Source: Herpetosiphon sp042688385
Lineage (GTDB): Bacteria; Chloroflexota; Chloroflexia; Chloroflexales; Herpetosiphonaceae
NCBI RefSeq assembly: GCF_042688385.1
Contig: NZ_JBHUPY010000012.1
Coordinates: forward strand, 1-64,000
Direction of reading: 5' to 3'
DNA length: 64,000 nt
The position numbers were made by a program, and so were the translations under genes. Of the stretch, positions 43,987-52,075 are shown in pieces. The first letter of the stretch is position 1; each line of letters opens with the position of its first letter. The notes under the pieces were generated by a model that was not told the origin of the DNA, ran no database searches, and was given only the letters and a program-made list of their open reading frames with translations.

Positions 43987-46629
43987 ATGCTGGATGGCGT
44001 TGCATACACCAAGGGTGATGGTATGGTTTTACTTGATGATGCCTTTGAATCAACGGTTGCACCGGCACTCACTTCTTACATCTGGCTCTTGCGTTGGTGT
44101 GATTCGGCTCAGTTGGCTAGCCTCACACCGTATTCACCCGAACAAATTGAGCGTTTTTGCCAAAGCACATTTATGCTCAAGCACCATGATCACGGTTGGT
44201 ATGAGTTGCACGAAGCTCCAGCTTTGGCTGACCTTCCCTACCGCGAGCACGAAGTTTTTGCTGCTGCCTTTGAGTATAGCCAGCAACAACTCAATCGTCT
44301 AGTCGCAGAGGCCTGGAATTTTGAATTGCAACGTTGGCTCTACTACCTTGAATCCTACTTAGAATTGCTTTCGGCGCGCCGCGAGTGGCCAACCATCGCT
44401 AAAGTGCTTGACCAAGCCAGCAGCATTCCGCAAGTTAATTCTCGCCAGCAGCAACTTTTGATGCTCTACAACGCAATTATCCAGATGCGGCTTGAACGCC
44501 AGTATGCTGTTGCCCAAAGTTTATTGCAACAATTGCGCGACGACATCCACCTCGAAGCCGATTTATTGCCGATGGTGATCAATAGTTTGGGCACGTTGGC
44601 CTGGTTTCGGGGAGCGTATGATCAAGCAATTCAACATTATATTGAGCAACTGCAACACGCCCAGCAGGTGCAAAATTGGCTCTATCAAGGCCATAGTTTG
44701 CTCAATCAGAGCATTTTGGCCAATCATTTGCAACGCCCAGAACAGGCGCTTGAGCTAAGTTTGCACGCTTTGGAGGCGCTGCAACGGGCTGGCAATCGCT
44801 ACCGCGAAGCCCATGCGCTCTACGAAGTTGGCTCAAATTTGCTCTATTTATGCCGTTGGGATGAAGCCGATAGCTATTTCAGCCGCTCGGCGGCACTCTA
44901 CGAAACGCTTGATACGGTTGGCGATTTGGCCAATTTGTATTGGCACATTGGCTTTTTGAAGCATTTAGCAGGCGATTTGGCGGCCAGCGAACAGGCTTAT
45001 CAGATTAGTATTGAAGCGGCGCGAGCCAGCGTTGTGCCCAATGACGATAGTTTGCGCGATTCGTTGGCATTTTTGGGCTTGCTCTACTGTAGCATGCACG
45101 AGTATCAAGCAGCCTTGGCAATTTATGCTCAAGCAGAGGCTTTGGCTCGCCAACAAAATAATCGCCATGAATTAGCCTTGATTCTCAACCATCGGGGCGA
45201 TGCAGAACGGCGCAGCGGCGCGATCGACGCAGCCTTTGCCGCTTTTGCCGAATCGATTGCGATTATCGAAGATTTGCGCACCTCGTTCCGCGATGAAGAT
45301 ACCAAATTGGGCCTGATTAGCACCGCCCAACAGGTCTACGAGCATATGGTGGTTTTATGCATTGAGCGCGGCGATGCGGCCCAAGCTGTCGATTATATTG
45401 AACGTGCTCGTTCGCGAGCGTTCCTTGATGCGCTGCAAGCAGGCGATGTAAGCTCAGCCGCCGAGCTTTCGCAACAATGCGCCAATTTGGCTGAAATCCA
45501 AGCCAAGCTTGATCAGCGCACAGCGATTGTTGAATACTTTACGGTTGGCGTTTTGGGCCGATCATTGCGCTTCTTGGCAGCCTTGGCTGAACGCAAATCG
45601 CCAATCTTGCACCACTTTAGCCTTGAGCCAGCCTTGTATAGCGTGGCAATTACGGCAACCAATGCTACCATCCACCAGCATAGCTTTAATCCTTTGAACC
45701 TCACTCGTGGCCATGGTGGGCATCATCGCTTGCTCCAACCGCGAATTTTAAAGGCAATTTCGCAAGCCTTAATCGAGCCATACGAAGGCTTGTTGAGCAC
45801 GCTTGATTTGGTGTATGTTGTGCCGCATGGCCCGTTGCACGATGTGCCGTTTATGGCGCTACAAACCAGCGATGGCAATTGGCTGGTGCGCGATGAAAAC
45901 CCAGCCATCGCCTTGGCTCCAAGTGCCACGATTTTGGTGCGCTATGCCTTGGGCCGCCCAGCCAGCAGCCAACAGCAACACTATTGTTTTGGCTACAACA
46001 GCGTTGGCGACGATGCCTTGACCTATGCAGAACACGAAGCCCAAGAAATTGCCAAACTTGTGGGTGGTCAGGCTTGGACAGGCGCATTAGCCACCGATCA
46101 ATTTTTGCGCTATGCCCACGACGCACGAATTATTCACATTGCCTCGCACTGCGTTTACGATGCCCAGCAACCACTCAATTCGCACCTGATTTTGGGCAAC
46201 GAAAGCTTGAGCGCTCAAACGATTATGGATCATGTGCAGATTGACACCGATTTGGTCGTGCTCAGTGCCTGTGTCAGCGGACGTAGTTTTGTCGCAGTCA
46301 GCGACGATCAATATGGCCTGCAACGAGCGTTTTTATATGCTGGCACGCGCAGTTTGCTCTGCTCATTGTGGAATGCTTCGGATGTGGCGGCGTTGTTCGT
46401 GATGGATCGTTTTTATCGGGAATTACAGGCTGGAGTACGAATTGCTGTCGCACTCAAACATGCAGTTATTGCTATACGAGACTTGACGCGGGCTGATATT
46501 ATTAAACAGTTCCAAATTTGGCAGCTACCAACCAGCGCGATTCCGTTTGAACTTGATGGCCAGCACAATGACAGCCCTTTGGCTGATCCACGCTTTTGGG
46601 CTGGCTTTATGGTGATCGGCAAAGCCTAA
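43987..46629 (+). CDS. CHAT-domain cysteine protease with TPR repeats
   Basis: Start is uncertain: an open frame extends back into the divergent gene, and ATG 43987 (no good Shine-Dalgarno) is the first credible start, giving 880 residues. Residues of about 1-110 are an N-terminal domain of unknown family. Residues of about 110-480 are TPR repeats (for example ALYEVGSNLLYLCRWDEADS). The C-terminal CHAT (caspase-like) domain contains LDLVYVVPHGPLHDVPFMAL. It keeps both catalytic residues, His721 (IIHIASHC) and Cys762 (VVLSACVSG), and ends with GTRSLLCSLWNASD and DPRFWAGFMVIG. It is followed at 89 bp by a sigma factor and then an anti-sigma-like gene. Confidence 0.88.
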   Translation: MLDGVAYTKGDGMVLLDDAFESTVAPALTSYIWLLRWCDSAQLASLTPYSPEQIERFCQSTFMLKHHDHGWYELHEAPALADLPYREHEVFAAAFEYSQQQLNRLVAEAWNFELQRWLYYLESYLELLSARREWPTIAKVLDQASSIPQVNSRQQQLLMLYNAIIQMRLERQYAVAQSLLQQLRDDIHLEADLLPMVINSLGTLAWFRGAYDQAIQHYIEQLQHAQQVQNWLYQGHSLLNQSILANHLQRPEQALELSLHALEALQRAGNRYREAHALYEVGSNLLYLCRWDEADSYFSRSAALYETLDTVGDLANLYWHIGFLKHLAGDLAASEQAYQISIEAARASVVPNDDSLRDSLAFLGLLYCSMHEYQAALAIYAQAEALARQQNNRHELALILNHRGDAERRSGAIDAAFAAFAESIAIIEDLRTSFRDEDTKLGLISTAQQVYEHMVVLCIERGDAAQAVDYIERARSRAFLDALQAGDVSSAAELSQQCANLAEIQAKLDQRTAIVEYFTVGVLGRSLRFLAALAERKSPILHHFSLEPALYSVAITATNATIHQHSFNPLNLTRGHGGHHRLLQPRILKAISQALIEPYEGLLSTLDLVYVVPHGPLHDVPFMALQTSDGNWLVRDENPAIALAPSATILVRYALGRPASSQQQHYCFGYNSVGDDALTYAEHEAQEIAKLVGGQAWTGALATDQFLRYAHDARIIHIASHCVYDAQQPLNSHLILGNESLSAQTIMDHVQIDTDLVVLSACVSGRSFVAVSDDQYGLQRAFLYAGTRSLLCSLWNASDVAALFVMDRFYRELQAGVRIAVALKHAVIAIRDLTRADIIKQFQIWQLPTSAIPFELDGQHNDSPLADPRFWAGFMVIGKA

Positions 46630-46718
46630 AGTGTAAGTAACCAATGTTCGTTCGACCATTGTATAACTGTTTACGATGCTTCTCGGAGCATCAACGCCTG
46701 AAAGCAAAGGTGCGCACC

Positions 46719-47498
46719 ATGTTCGAGACCCAATTATCTGATAGCGAGCAGCTCTATACCGAACGTGCAACTCTTCTGATCAAAAAATATGGATGGACAC
46801 TGCTCTCAATCGACGAGCTGGTACAACGAACTATGCGCCGTCGCCAGACCGATTTTCAAGGCACGCTTGATCAAACCCTGATTTGCTCGTACATGATTTC
46901 GTTATACGATGCCTGTTCTGGCCGTGAAGGGTTCGGTCGACGTGAGGATGGCTATACGGAGCTTTTCCGCATGGTCTATAGCTATGCCATGCTTAAACGT
47001 TTTGAACCAGCTGAGGAAATTGCGCAGGCAACGATTGAGCGGGTGCTCAAACATTTTGACGATTGCCGCAAGCCTGGAGCATTTTGGGAATTTGTGCGTT
47101 TGCAAATGAACAATGCCTTGCGTAGTTTGCGCCGTTGGACAAAATATCCCGCTGATTCGCTTGATCAACCAAGCATGAATGACGAAGGTCAAAATCGTTA
47201 CGATGTGCTAGAAGATACCCAAAGCATTGCCCCGGCCACAGTTGTGATTCAACATGAAACTAAGGAGCGAATATCGGCCTGTTTAAACGCCTATTTACGT
47301 GAACATCCCCGTTCACACAACCAATTAGCTGCATTGTGGCTGAAATATATTACCGGCCTTGATGACAATGCGATTAGCCGGACGTTGGAAACTACCGTAA
47401 GCCATGTGCATACCCTGCGGAGCCGCGCCATCAAGCGGCTGCGTGATGATCCCCGCTGGCAAGCTGTTGCCACTGATCTAGGGATTGCTTACGAATAA
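46719..47498 (+). CDS. Sigma-70-family (ECF-like) sigma factor linked to CHAT protease
   Basis: ATG 46719 (AAAGG 8 bp upstream) gives 259 residues; the earlier ATG at 46644 lacks a ribosome-binding site. Region 2 is visible as EEIAQATIERVLKHF followed by WEFVRLQMNNALRSLRR. Region 4 is visible as LAALWLKYITGLDDNAISR and TVSHVHTLRSRAIKRLRD. An N-terminal extension of about 70 residues (SIDELVQRTMRRRQTDF) is unlike minimal ECF factors. It sits between the CHAT-TPR protease and a zinc-finger protein, all in one direction. I infer that protease, sigma factor and inhibitor form one regulatory module. Confidence 0.82.
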   Translation: MFETQLSDSEQLYTERATLLIKKYGWTLLSIDELVQRTMRRRQTDFQGTLDQTLICSYMISLYDACSGREGFGRREDGYTELFRMVYSYAMLKRFEPAEEIAQATIERVLKHFDDCRKPGAFWEFVRLQMNNALRSLRRWTKYPADSLDQPSMNDEGQNRYDVLEDTQSIAPATVVIQHETKERISACLNAYLREHPRSHNQLAALWLKYITGLDDNAISRTLETTVSHVHTLRSRAIKRLRDDPRWQAVATDLGIAYE

Positions 47499-47518
47499 CT
47501 ATTTGGTGAGGAACTACC

Positions 47519-48151
47519 ATGAACATGTCACTTCCGACTGCATCTCACGAGATTATGCGTCAACGCCTTGTTGAGTATGCCCATGCTGTTGCCCTCGGCG
47601 CGCCAATAGATGCTGCGCTGCAAGTCGTCGCCGACCATGTTGAAACATGTTCAGGCTGCCGCGCCGAGTTATTTGATGCCTTGGATGCTAGTTATGCCTT
47701 GTATAGCACGTCGTTTGCAATGGCAGATAACATTCCAGCGCCTTCGTTGAAGTTCTTGCGCCAGCATTCGTTGGTCACCGCCGCGCCTGAAACGGTTGGC
47801 TATCGCTTTATGATCGAGTTTTCTGACCAAATGCTTCAGCAGATGCAAATTCAATTGCAATACACAGGCCAAATGCGCGGCCAGCGGCTGATTGGCACCT
47901 ATCGCCAATCGTCGGTGAGCATTCCCGATGTGACGATTGAAATGTATGAGAGCATGCAACCAAAACATGCTGTTTTGCACTGCTACATTCAAGTGCCAGA
48001 GCGCGATCCTTTTGATCAGGCTGGAACCGAAGTCAAGGTCGTCTCGCCAAGCTACGAGAACAATGGCACCACCGATGCCGATGGCTTTGTCTTATTCGAT
48101 CGCATTCCAATTGAAGAATTGGCTCGCTTGAAAATCAAAATTCTCAATTAG
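47519..48151 (+). CDS. zf-HC2 anti-sigma-like protein with C-terminal beta domain
   Basis: The 210-residue protein has a zf-HC2 anti-sigma motif, His40-x3-Cys44-x2-Cys47 (HVETCSGCRAEL). From about residue 95 it has a beta-rich C-terminal domain (IQLQYTGQMRGQRLIGTYR). It ends in a carboxypeptidase-regulatory-like stretch (TTDADGFVLFDRIPIEEL). There is no transmembrane helix, so it would hold the sigma factor in the cytoplasm. It starts 20 bp after the sigma gene with a GAGGA box. Cleavage or remodelling by the CHAT protease is an inference from operon context and from the Craspase precedent. Confidence 0.75.
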   Translation: MNMSLPTASHEIMRQRLVEYAHAVALGAPIDAALQVVADHVETCSGCRAELFDALDASYALYSTSFAMADNIPAPSLKFLRQHSLVTAAPETVGYRFMIEFSDQMLQQMQIQLQYTGQMRGQRLIGTYRQSSVSIPDVTIEMYESMQPKHAVLHCYIQVPERDPFDQAGTEVKVVSPSYENNGTTDADGFVLFDRIPIEELARLKIKILN

Positions 48152-48155
48152 CAAG

Positions 48156-48191
48156 TGTGGGTAGTACGGGTTGTGTTGTGTTCTACCCACA
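48156..48191. terminator. Possible terminator of the CHAT-sigma operon
   Basis: TGTGGGTAG and CTACCCACA form a 9-bp stem with an 18-nt loop, 5 bp after the stop codon at 48151. There is no T-run, so this is a weak candidate. Confidence 0.4.
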
Positions 48192-48229
48192 GTTGCGAAA
48201 CGAAAATCGAATCAACGAGAGAATCATTG

Positions 48230-48874
48230 CTACGATTCCCCAACTTCATGCGCTAATTGTTCCAAGAATTGGTTTAAAATGCCGGTTCGTTGTTCTGCTA
48301 ATGCACGGCCTGTGGCTGTTTGCATTGTTTGTGGCAGCTTTAAAAGTTTGGTATAAAAATGATCGATGCTGTTTGTCAGATCATCTGCTGGGCGAGTGCG
48401 CGGAATCGGCTGCTGCGGATCGTAGAGTCGGCGGCCAAGCTCAACGCTGAGCATCAAACAACGGGCTAAGCCAATCGCGCCCAGCGAATCAAGCCGATCG
48501 GCATCTTGCACGATTTTGGCCTCAATAGTTTCTGGTTGAATGTTGGCCGAGAAACTATGAGCCGCAATCGCATGAGCAATTGCTGGCACATACTCAGTTG
48601 GATAGCCTTGGCTGCTCAGCCATTGGGTGGCGTGTTCGGCGGCCATACGCGAGGCTTGGCTGCGTAATGGCGAGGCCTTGGAAACCACCACGCAATCGTG
48701 TAACCAAGCTGCAGGAATAATCACCGCCAAATCGCCGCCTTCTTGGGCTTGAATTAATTGGGCATTGCGCACGACTCGTCGAATATGCTCAGGATCGTGC
48801 GAAACATCTGCTTGGCCAAGCTCTTGCTCAATCCAGCTTGCAAAGCGTGGTTGCCATTGATTCAGATCAATCAT
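48230..48874 (-). CDS. HD-domain phosphohydrolase
   Basis: ATG 48874 gives 214 residues. The HD-superfamily metal ligands appear as the early SHDPEHIRRVV His, the paired HD in AAWLHDCVV, the later IAHAIAAHSF His residues, and the final Asp in KIVQDADRLDSLGAIGLAR. This order is that of YedJ-like/YpgQ-type single-domain HD hydrolases, which act on nucleotides or other phosphate esters. It begins 8 bp after the GT4 stop, so the two are cotranscribed. Confidence 0.88.
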   Translation of the reverse strand: MIDLNQWQPRFASWIEQELGQADVSHDPEHIRRVVRNAQLIQAQEGGDLAVIIPAAWLHDCVVVSKASPLRSQASRMAAEHATQWLSSQGYPTEYVPAIAHAIAAHSFSANIQPETIEAKIVQDADRLDSLGAIGLARCLMLSVELGRRLYDPQQPIPRTRPADDLTNSIDHFYTKLLKLPQTMQTATGRALAEQRTGILNQFLEQLAHEVGES

Positions 48875-48882
48875 CGTTCTAT

Positions 48883-50010
48883 TTAGCTCCCAACCTTGCG
48901 ATACACGCCGAGCGTCGCTTTGGCCAAATTTTCCCACGAGAAGGCTTGCGCACGAAGCAAACCCCGTTCGCGCAGATCAGCACGCAGGCTCGCATCATTA
49001 GCAATGCGCACCAATTCTTGCGCCAGCTGCTCGATATTATCGGGATCGACTTGGATTGCCGCATCGCCGACCACCTCAGGAATACTAGTGGCGTTCGTGG
49101 TGAGCACAGGCGTACCCGAAGCCATGGCCTCAAGCGGCGGAATGCCAAAGCCTTCGTAGCGCGACGGATAGACAAATGCAGTCGCGGCGTTATACCACAG
49201 CGGCAAATCTTCACCGGGCACATAGCCCAAAAAGCTCACGCTATCGTGCAATTGCAATTGCTCATAAGTACTGAAAATTTCGTCGAAATTCCAGCCCTTG
49301 CCACCGCCAATCAGCAATGGCATGCCAACTTCGTGCTTAACTTTGGCGTAGGCACGCAGCAAATTGGGAATATTTTTGCGTGGCTCTAAGGTGCCAAGAT
49401 AAAGCAAAAATTGCTCAGGCAGTTGTTTTTGCTGTTTCCAAGCATTAATTTCGGCACTTGAACGCGGGTGATATTGCGCGCCAGCAGCATTGTAGGCAAT
49501 GCTAATTTTGGCGGGGTCAAGCCCAAGCCGATCGACCATCGCAGCTTTGGTATACTCGGAAACCGCGAAGAGATGAGCCGCTTGGCGCACACCTTGGCGA
49601 GTTGCCGCCGCCAAATACCGCCGATTGGCCTTGCGATGCGAGCCTGTCACATCCATAAAAGCTAAATCGTGGATGGTGACGATGGTTGGTACTGGTGAAA
49701 GCAACGGCGTGATGTTCAACAATCCATGAAACAGGTTGACGCGGCGTTTGGCCAGCAGCCAAGGCGCAATAAACTGCTCCCATGGAATGCGATATTTGGG
49801 CTGAATTGTGGGCAAGCGCGATTCGACAATTTCCCAGTTGGCAGGCAAATTGAGGTGTTGGCGCACATTTGGCCCAACAAACAGCGTGTATTGGTTATCG
49901 TGGTCGAGCTTCGCGAGGTTTTCAATCAAAAAACGGGTGTGATTTGAGACCCCAGCTTGGCGAAAAGAGCTATCAAATGAGAGTAGGTGACCATTAATTG
50001 TAAAATGCAT
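48883..50010 (-). CDS. Family 4 glycosyltransferase
   Basis: ATG 50010 gives 375 residues; the Shine-Dalgarno is weak (TTGAG). The GT-B protein has an N-terminal Gly/Ser segment (RQAGVSNHTRFLIENLA), ITPLLSPVPTIVTIHDLAF, and the GT4 donor site (LLYLGTLEPRKNIPNLLRAY, VYPSRYEGFGIPPLEAMASG). The pattern resembles mannosyltransferases of exopolysaccharide clusters. It heads a two-gene minus-strand unit with the HD hydrolase and marks the left edge of the A+T-rich island. Confidence 0.9.
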   Translation of the reverse strand: MHFTINGHLLSFDSSFRQAGVSNHTRFLIENLAKLDHDNQYTLFVGPNVRQHLNLPANWEIVESRLPTIQPKYRIPWEQFIAPWLLAKRRVNLFHGLLNITPLLSPVPTIVTIHDLAFMDVTGSHRKANRRYLAAATRQGVRQAAHLFAVSEYTKAAMVDRLGLDPAKISIAYNAAGAQYHPRSSAEINAWKQQKQLPEQFLLYLGTLEPRKNIPNLLRAYAKVKHEVGMPLLIGGGKGWNFDEIFSTYEQLQLHDSVSFLGYVPGEDLPLWYNAATAFVYPSRYEGFGIPPLEAMASGTPVLTTNATSIPEVVGDAAIQVDPDNIEQLAQELVRIANDASLRADLRERGLLRAQAFSWENLAKATLGVYRKVGS

Positions 50011-50145
50011 AGGCTCAATTTCTAAAACTGCAAACGAGCGATTCTTCAGCGAGTATACCATACCTGGCTTTTGGGGCTATTCTAAGCATAATCTAGATTT
50101 TATTATATATGCATTCTTGCATTCAACAAAAATTCGAATATTATG

Positions 50146-50775
50146 TCAATTAATAACCTTTATATATGATGATTTATTTATAGCTTCTAATATATTTTCT
50201 GTCATCTCATCCATTGAATTAATAATAAGCTCACTTAATTTCAATATAATTCTATTATCTACATACGAGTTCTCAAAATCTCCATGAGCAATAGAATTTC
50301 GTTTCATAAGCAATAAATTAAATTCATCAGATTTCTTTTCATTAATTCCAACGACACATAGTTTCTTTAATATATTATTCATTACTTTCACAGTCGTATT
50401 AGATTTAACATCTATTTTCTTTGGTATATTAATAAATCCATTATTAGCAATTTGTAATAAATTTTTTGATAAAACTATATGCTTATTAAAATCTGTTACG
50501 TTTTTCTCTAACTCCATTGTGTTAGATATACAATATGCAAGTAAGCGTTCATGAAAATCAAAAATTGATATATTACGTTGATTAATATATTCTATATATA
50601 GTCCTAACGATTCGCAAAAAAAACCTTCCCATAATGAATAAAACATTACAATACTATATTTTTCCATAATATTTCTTAAGTTATTACTTTTTTGGATATA
50701 TATACTTTTTCTAATCATGGCTATTTCATTTACTCGAATATCTATTAATTCATTTAATTTAACTTTGATATCCAT
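50146..50775 (-). CDS. HEPN-domain putative RNase (MAE_28990/MAE_18760-like)
   Basis: The all-helical 209-residue protein carries the HEPN catalytic motif R-x4-H as Arg159...His164 (KRNSIAHGDF). The N-terminal YSLWEGFFCESLGLYIEYI segment (about 47-65) is typical of the MAE_28990/MAE_18760 HEPN group. HEPN proteins are usually metal-independent RNases in toxin, abortive-infection or restriction systems. The gene is extremely A+T-rich (two sampled 60-base lines are 17-22 % G+C, against about 50 % around). It lies 9 bp after the DUF262 gene on the same strand, so the two form one operon. RNase activity and targets are inference. Confidence 0.82.
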   Translation of the reverse strand: MDIKVKLNELIDIRVNEIAMIRKSIYIQKSNNLRNIMEKYSIVMFYSLWEGFFCESLGLYIEYINQRNISIFDFHERLLAYCISNTMELEKNVTDFNKHIVLSKNLLQIANNGFINIPKKIDVKSNTTVKVMNNILKKLCVVGINEKKSDEFNLLLMKRNSIAHGDFENSYVDNRIILKLSELIINSMDEMTENILEAINKSSYIKVIN

Positions 50776-50784
50776 ATAACACCT

Positions 50785-51870
50785 TTAATTAATATTAAAT
50801 AATCTTTCTGCTATTTCAATTCGTTTATTGATACGGGCTTTATTATTGGAGGCAGTACCCATTGCAGAAATAAATTCACTATCATGGTATAATTCTCTGA
50901 TTTTATCATTAATCACACTTATTTCTGCTTTTTCATATCTATCTATATATTTTGCAATACCAATAGTAACAACATCATAAATAGATGCTGAAAATCCTCC
51001 ATTTTTCCCTTTAAATACATCTGGTCCTATTTTTGATAACACGTCAACTACTCTTAATAAGAGTGTTTCATATTTATTAAAGTCAAATTCTGAATTTTCA
51101 ACCGAATTTTTCATAAATTCAGTCATATGTTCTGATATATTCTTTTTTACTCCTGATTCGTTATCAAAAAGAGATGTAAACCTCAAGACTAGTTCTTCTA
51201 AATACAATTCAGATTCCTGTTTTTCTGTAGGCTGAATAAGATTAATAAATTTCATATTGCCAGATAATTTTTTCAAATAGTTATTAAAGTGAACAGATTT
51301 CCCTCTAAAAATACAATTTCGAATTTCTTGATCTGTCAAAATTGACCCTCCAGTATTCAATCGATTAAATAGCTCATATCTCATATCTACTTTACTATTC
51401 CATCTTATAATTTCAATACGACAAACAGCTCGTTTTAGGCTTAACGATAACTTCTGAGGTAAAGAATTAGCAGTAAAATTTTCTAAATCTTCAACTAAAT
51501 CACCCTTTAATAAAGACCAATGATTTTTTTCGTCATCTAGATTAGTATCTTTTTTCCTTAATATGCCGAAAAATGATAATATCGTAGATACTCTTTGTAA
51601 TCCATCAACTAATTCCCACTGACCTTTTTCGTTTTCAGCCACGAATATTGGAGGAATCGGGATACCTAATAATATAGATTCAATAAATCTGGTTTTTTGT
51701 TCATCAGACCAACGAAAAAGACGCTGAAATTCAGGATCGATAATCAATTCATAGTTAGTATAAAGACTCATAACTTCGCCAAAAGACATATCTAATCTAT
51801 CAGTTGATAAACTATTTCGTTTTTCTTGGATAGAAGCCTCAATATCTTTCTGTGGAAATTGACTAACCAT
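50785..51870 (-). CDS. DUF262 (ParB/GmrS-like) NTPase-domain protein
   Basis: The 361-residue protein matches DUF262: IIDPEFQRLFRWSDEQKTRF, ILLGIPIPPIFVAEN, and the nucleotide-binding DGLQR at 89-93 (ELVDGLQRVSTI). RFNRLNTGGS-like context follows (YELFNRLNTGGSILTDQEIR). This domain is the NTPase/specificity half of GmrSD-type modification-dependent restriction enzymes, SspE, BrxU and relatives. Here the usual C-terminal HNH (DUF1524) nuclease is absent, and the effector role appears to be taken by the adjacent HEPN protein. It has GAGG 7 bp upstream and its own promoter. Confidence 0.88.
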   Translation of the reverse strand: MVSQFPQKDIEASIQEKRNSLSTDRLDMSFGEVMSLYTNYELIIDPEFQRLFRWSDEQKTRFIESILLGIPIPPIFVAENEKGQWELVDGLQRVSTILSFFGILRKKDTNLDDEKNHWSLLKGDLVEDLENFTANSLPQKLSLSLKRAVCRIEIIRWNSKVDMRYELFNRLNTGGSILTDQEIRNCIFRGKSVHFNNYLKKLSGNMKFINLIQPTEKQESELYLEELVLRFTSLFDNESGVKKNISEHMTEFMKNSVENSEFDFNKYETLLLRVVDVLSKIGPDVFKGKNGGFSASIYDVVTIGIAKYIDRYEKAEISVINDKIRELYHDSEFISAMGTASNNKARINKRIEIAERLFNIN

Positions 51871-51905
51871 ATATTACCTCAATAGAATTATTCAGCATAT
51901 ACGAG

Positions 51906-51933
51906 ATTATACCATAATTGTCATCACAATCAA
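51906..51933 (-). promoter_or_regulatory. Promoter of the DUF262-HEPN operon
   Basis: On the minus strand a -35-like TTGATT (51928-51933) and a perfect -10 TATAAT (51906-51911) are separated by 16 bp, 36 bp upstream of the DUF262 start. The start has a GAGG box at 51877-51880. Confidence 0.7.
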
Positions 51934-52075
51934 AGACATCCAAAAAAAGCAGTAGCAGTACCTATAATACGGTTAAGACCTGAGAATCATTCCAATCGTG
52001 ATCCGATGGTTGGCAGGGCAATTCTGGGTACGCTTATGGCTAGGGGGTTCTCCACCATTTTGCGGAGGAATACAC

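Noticed and set aside
41826..48151. A type III-E CRISPR (Craspase) locus formed by the CHAT protease and the CRISPR array
   Set aside because: No Cas7-11 or other Cas effector is present, the array lies over 37 kb away, and the third gene is a zf-HC2 protein rather than recognisable Csx30/Csx31.
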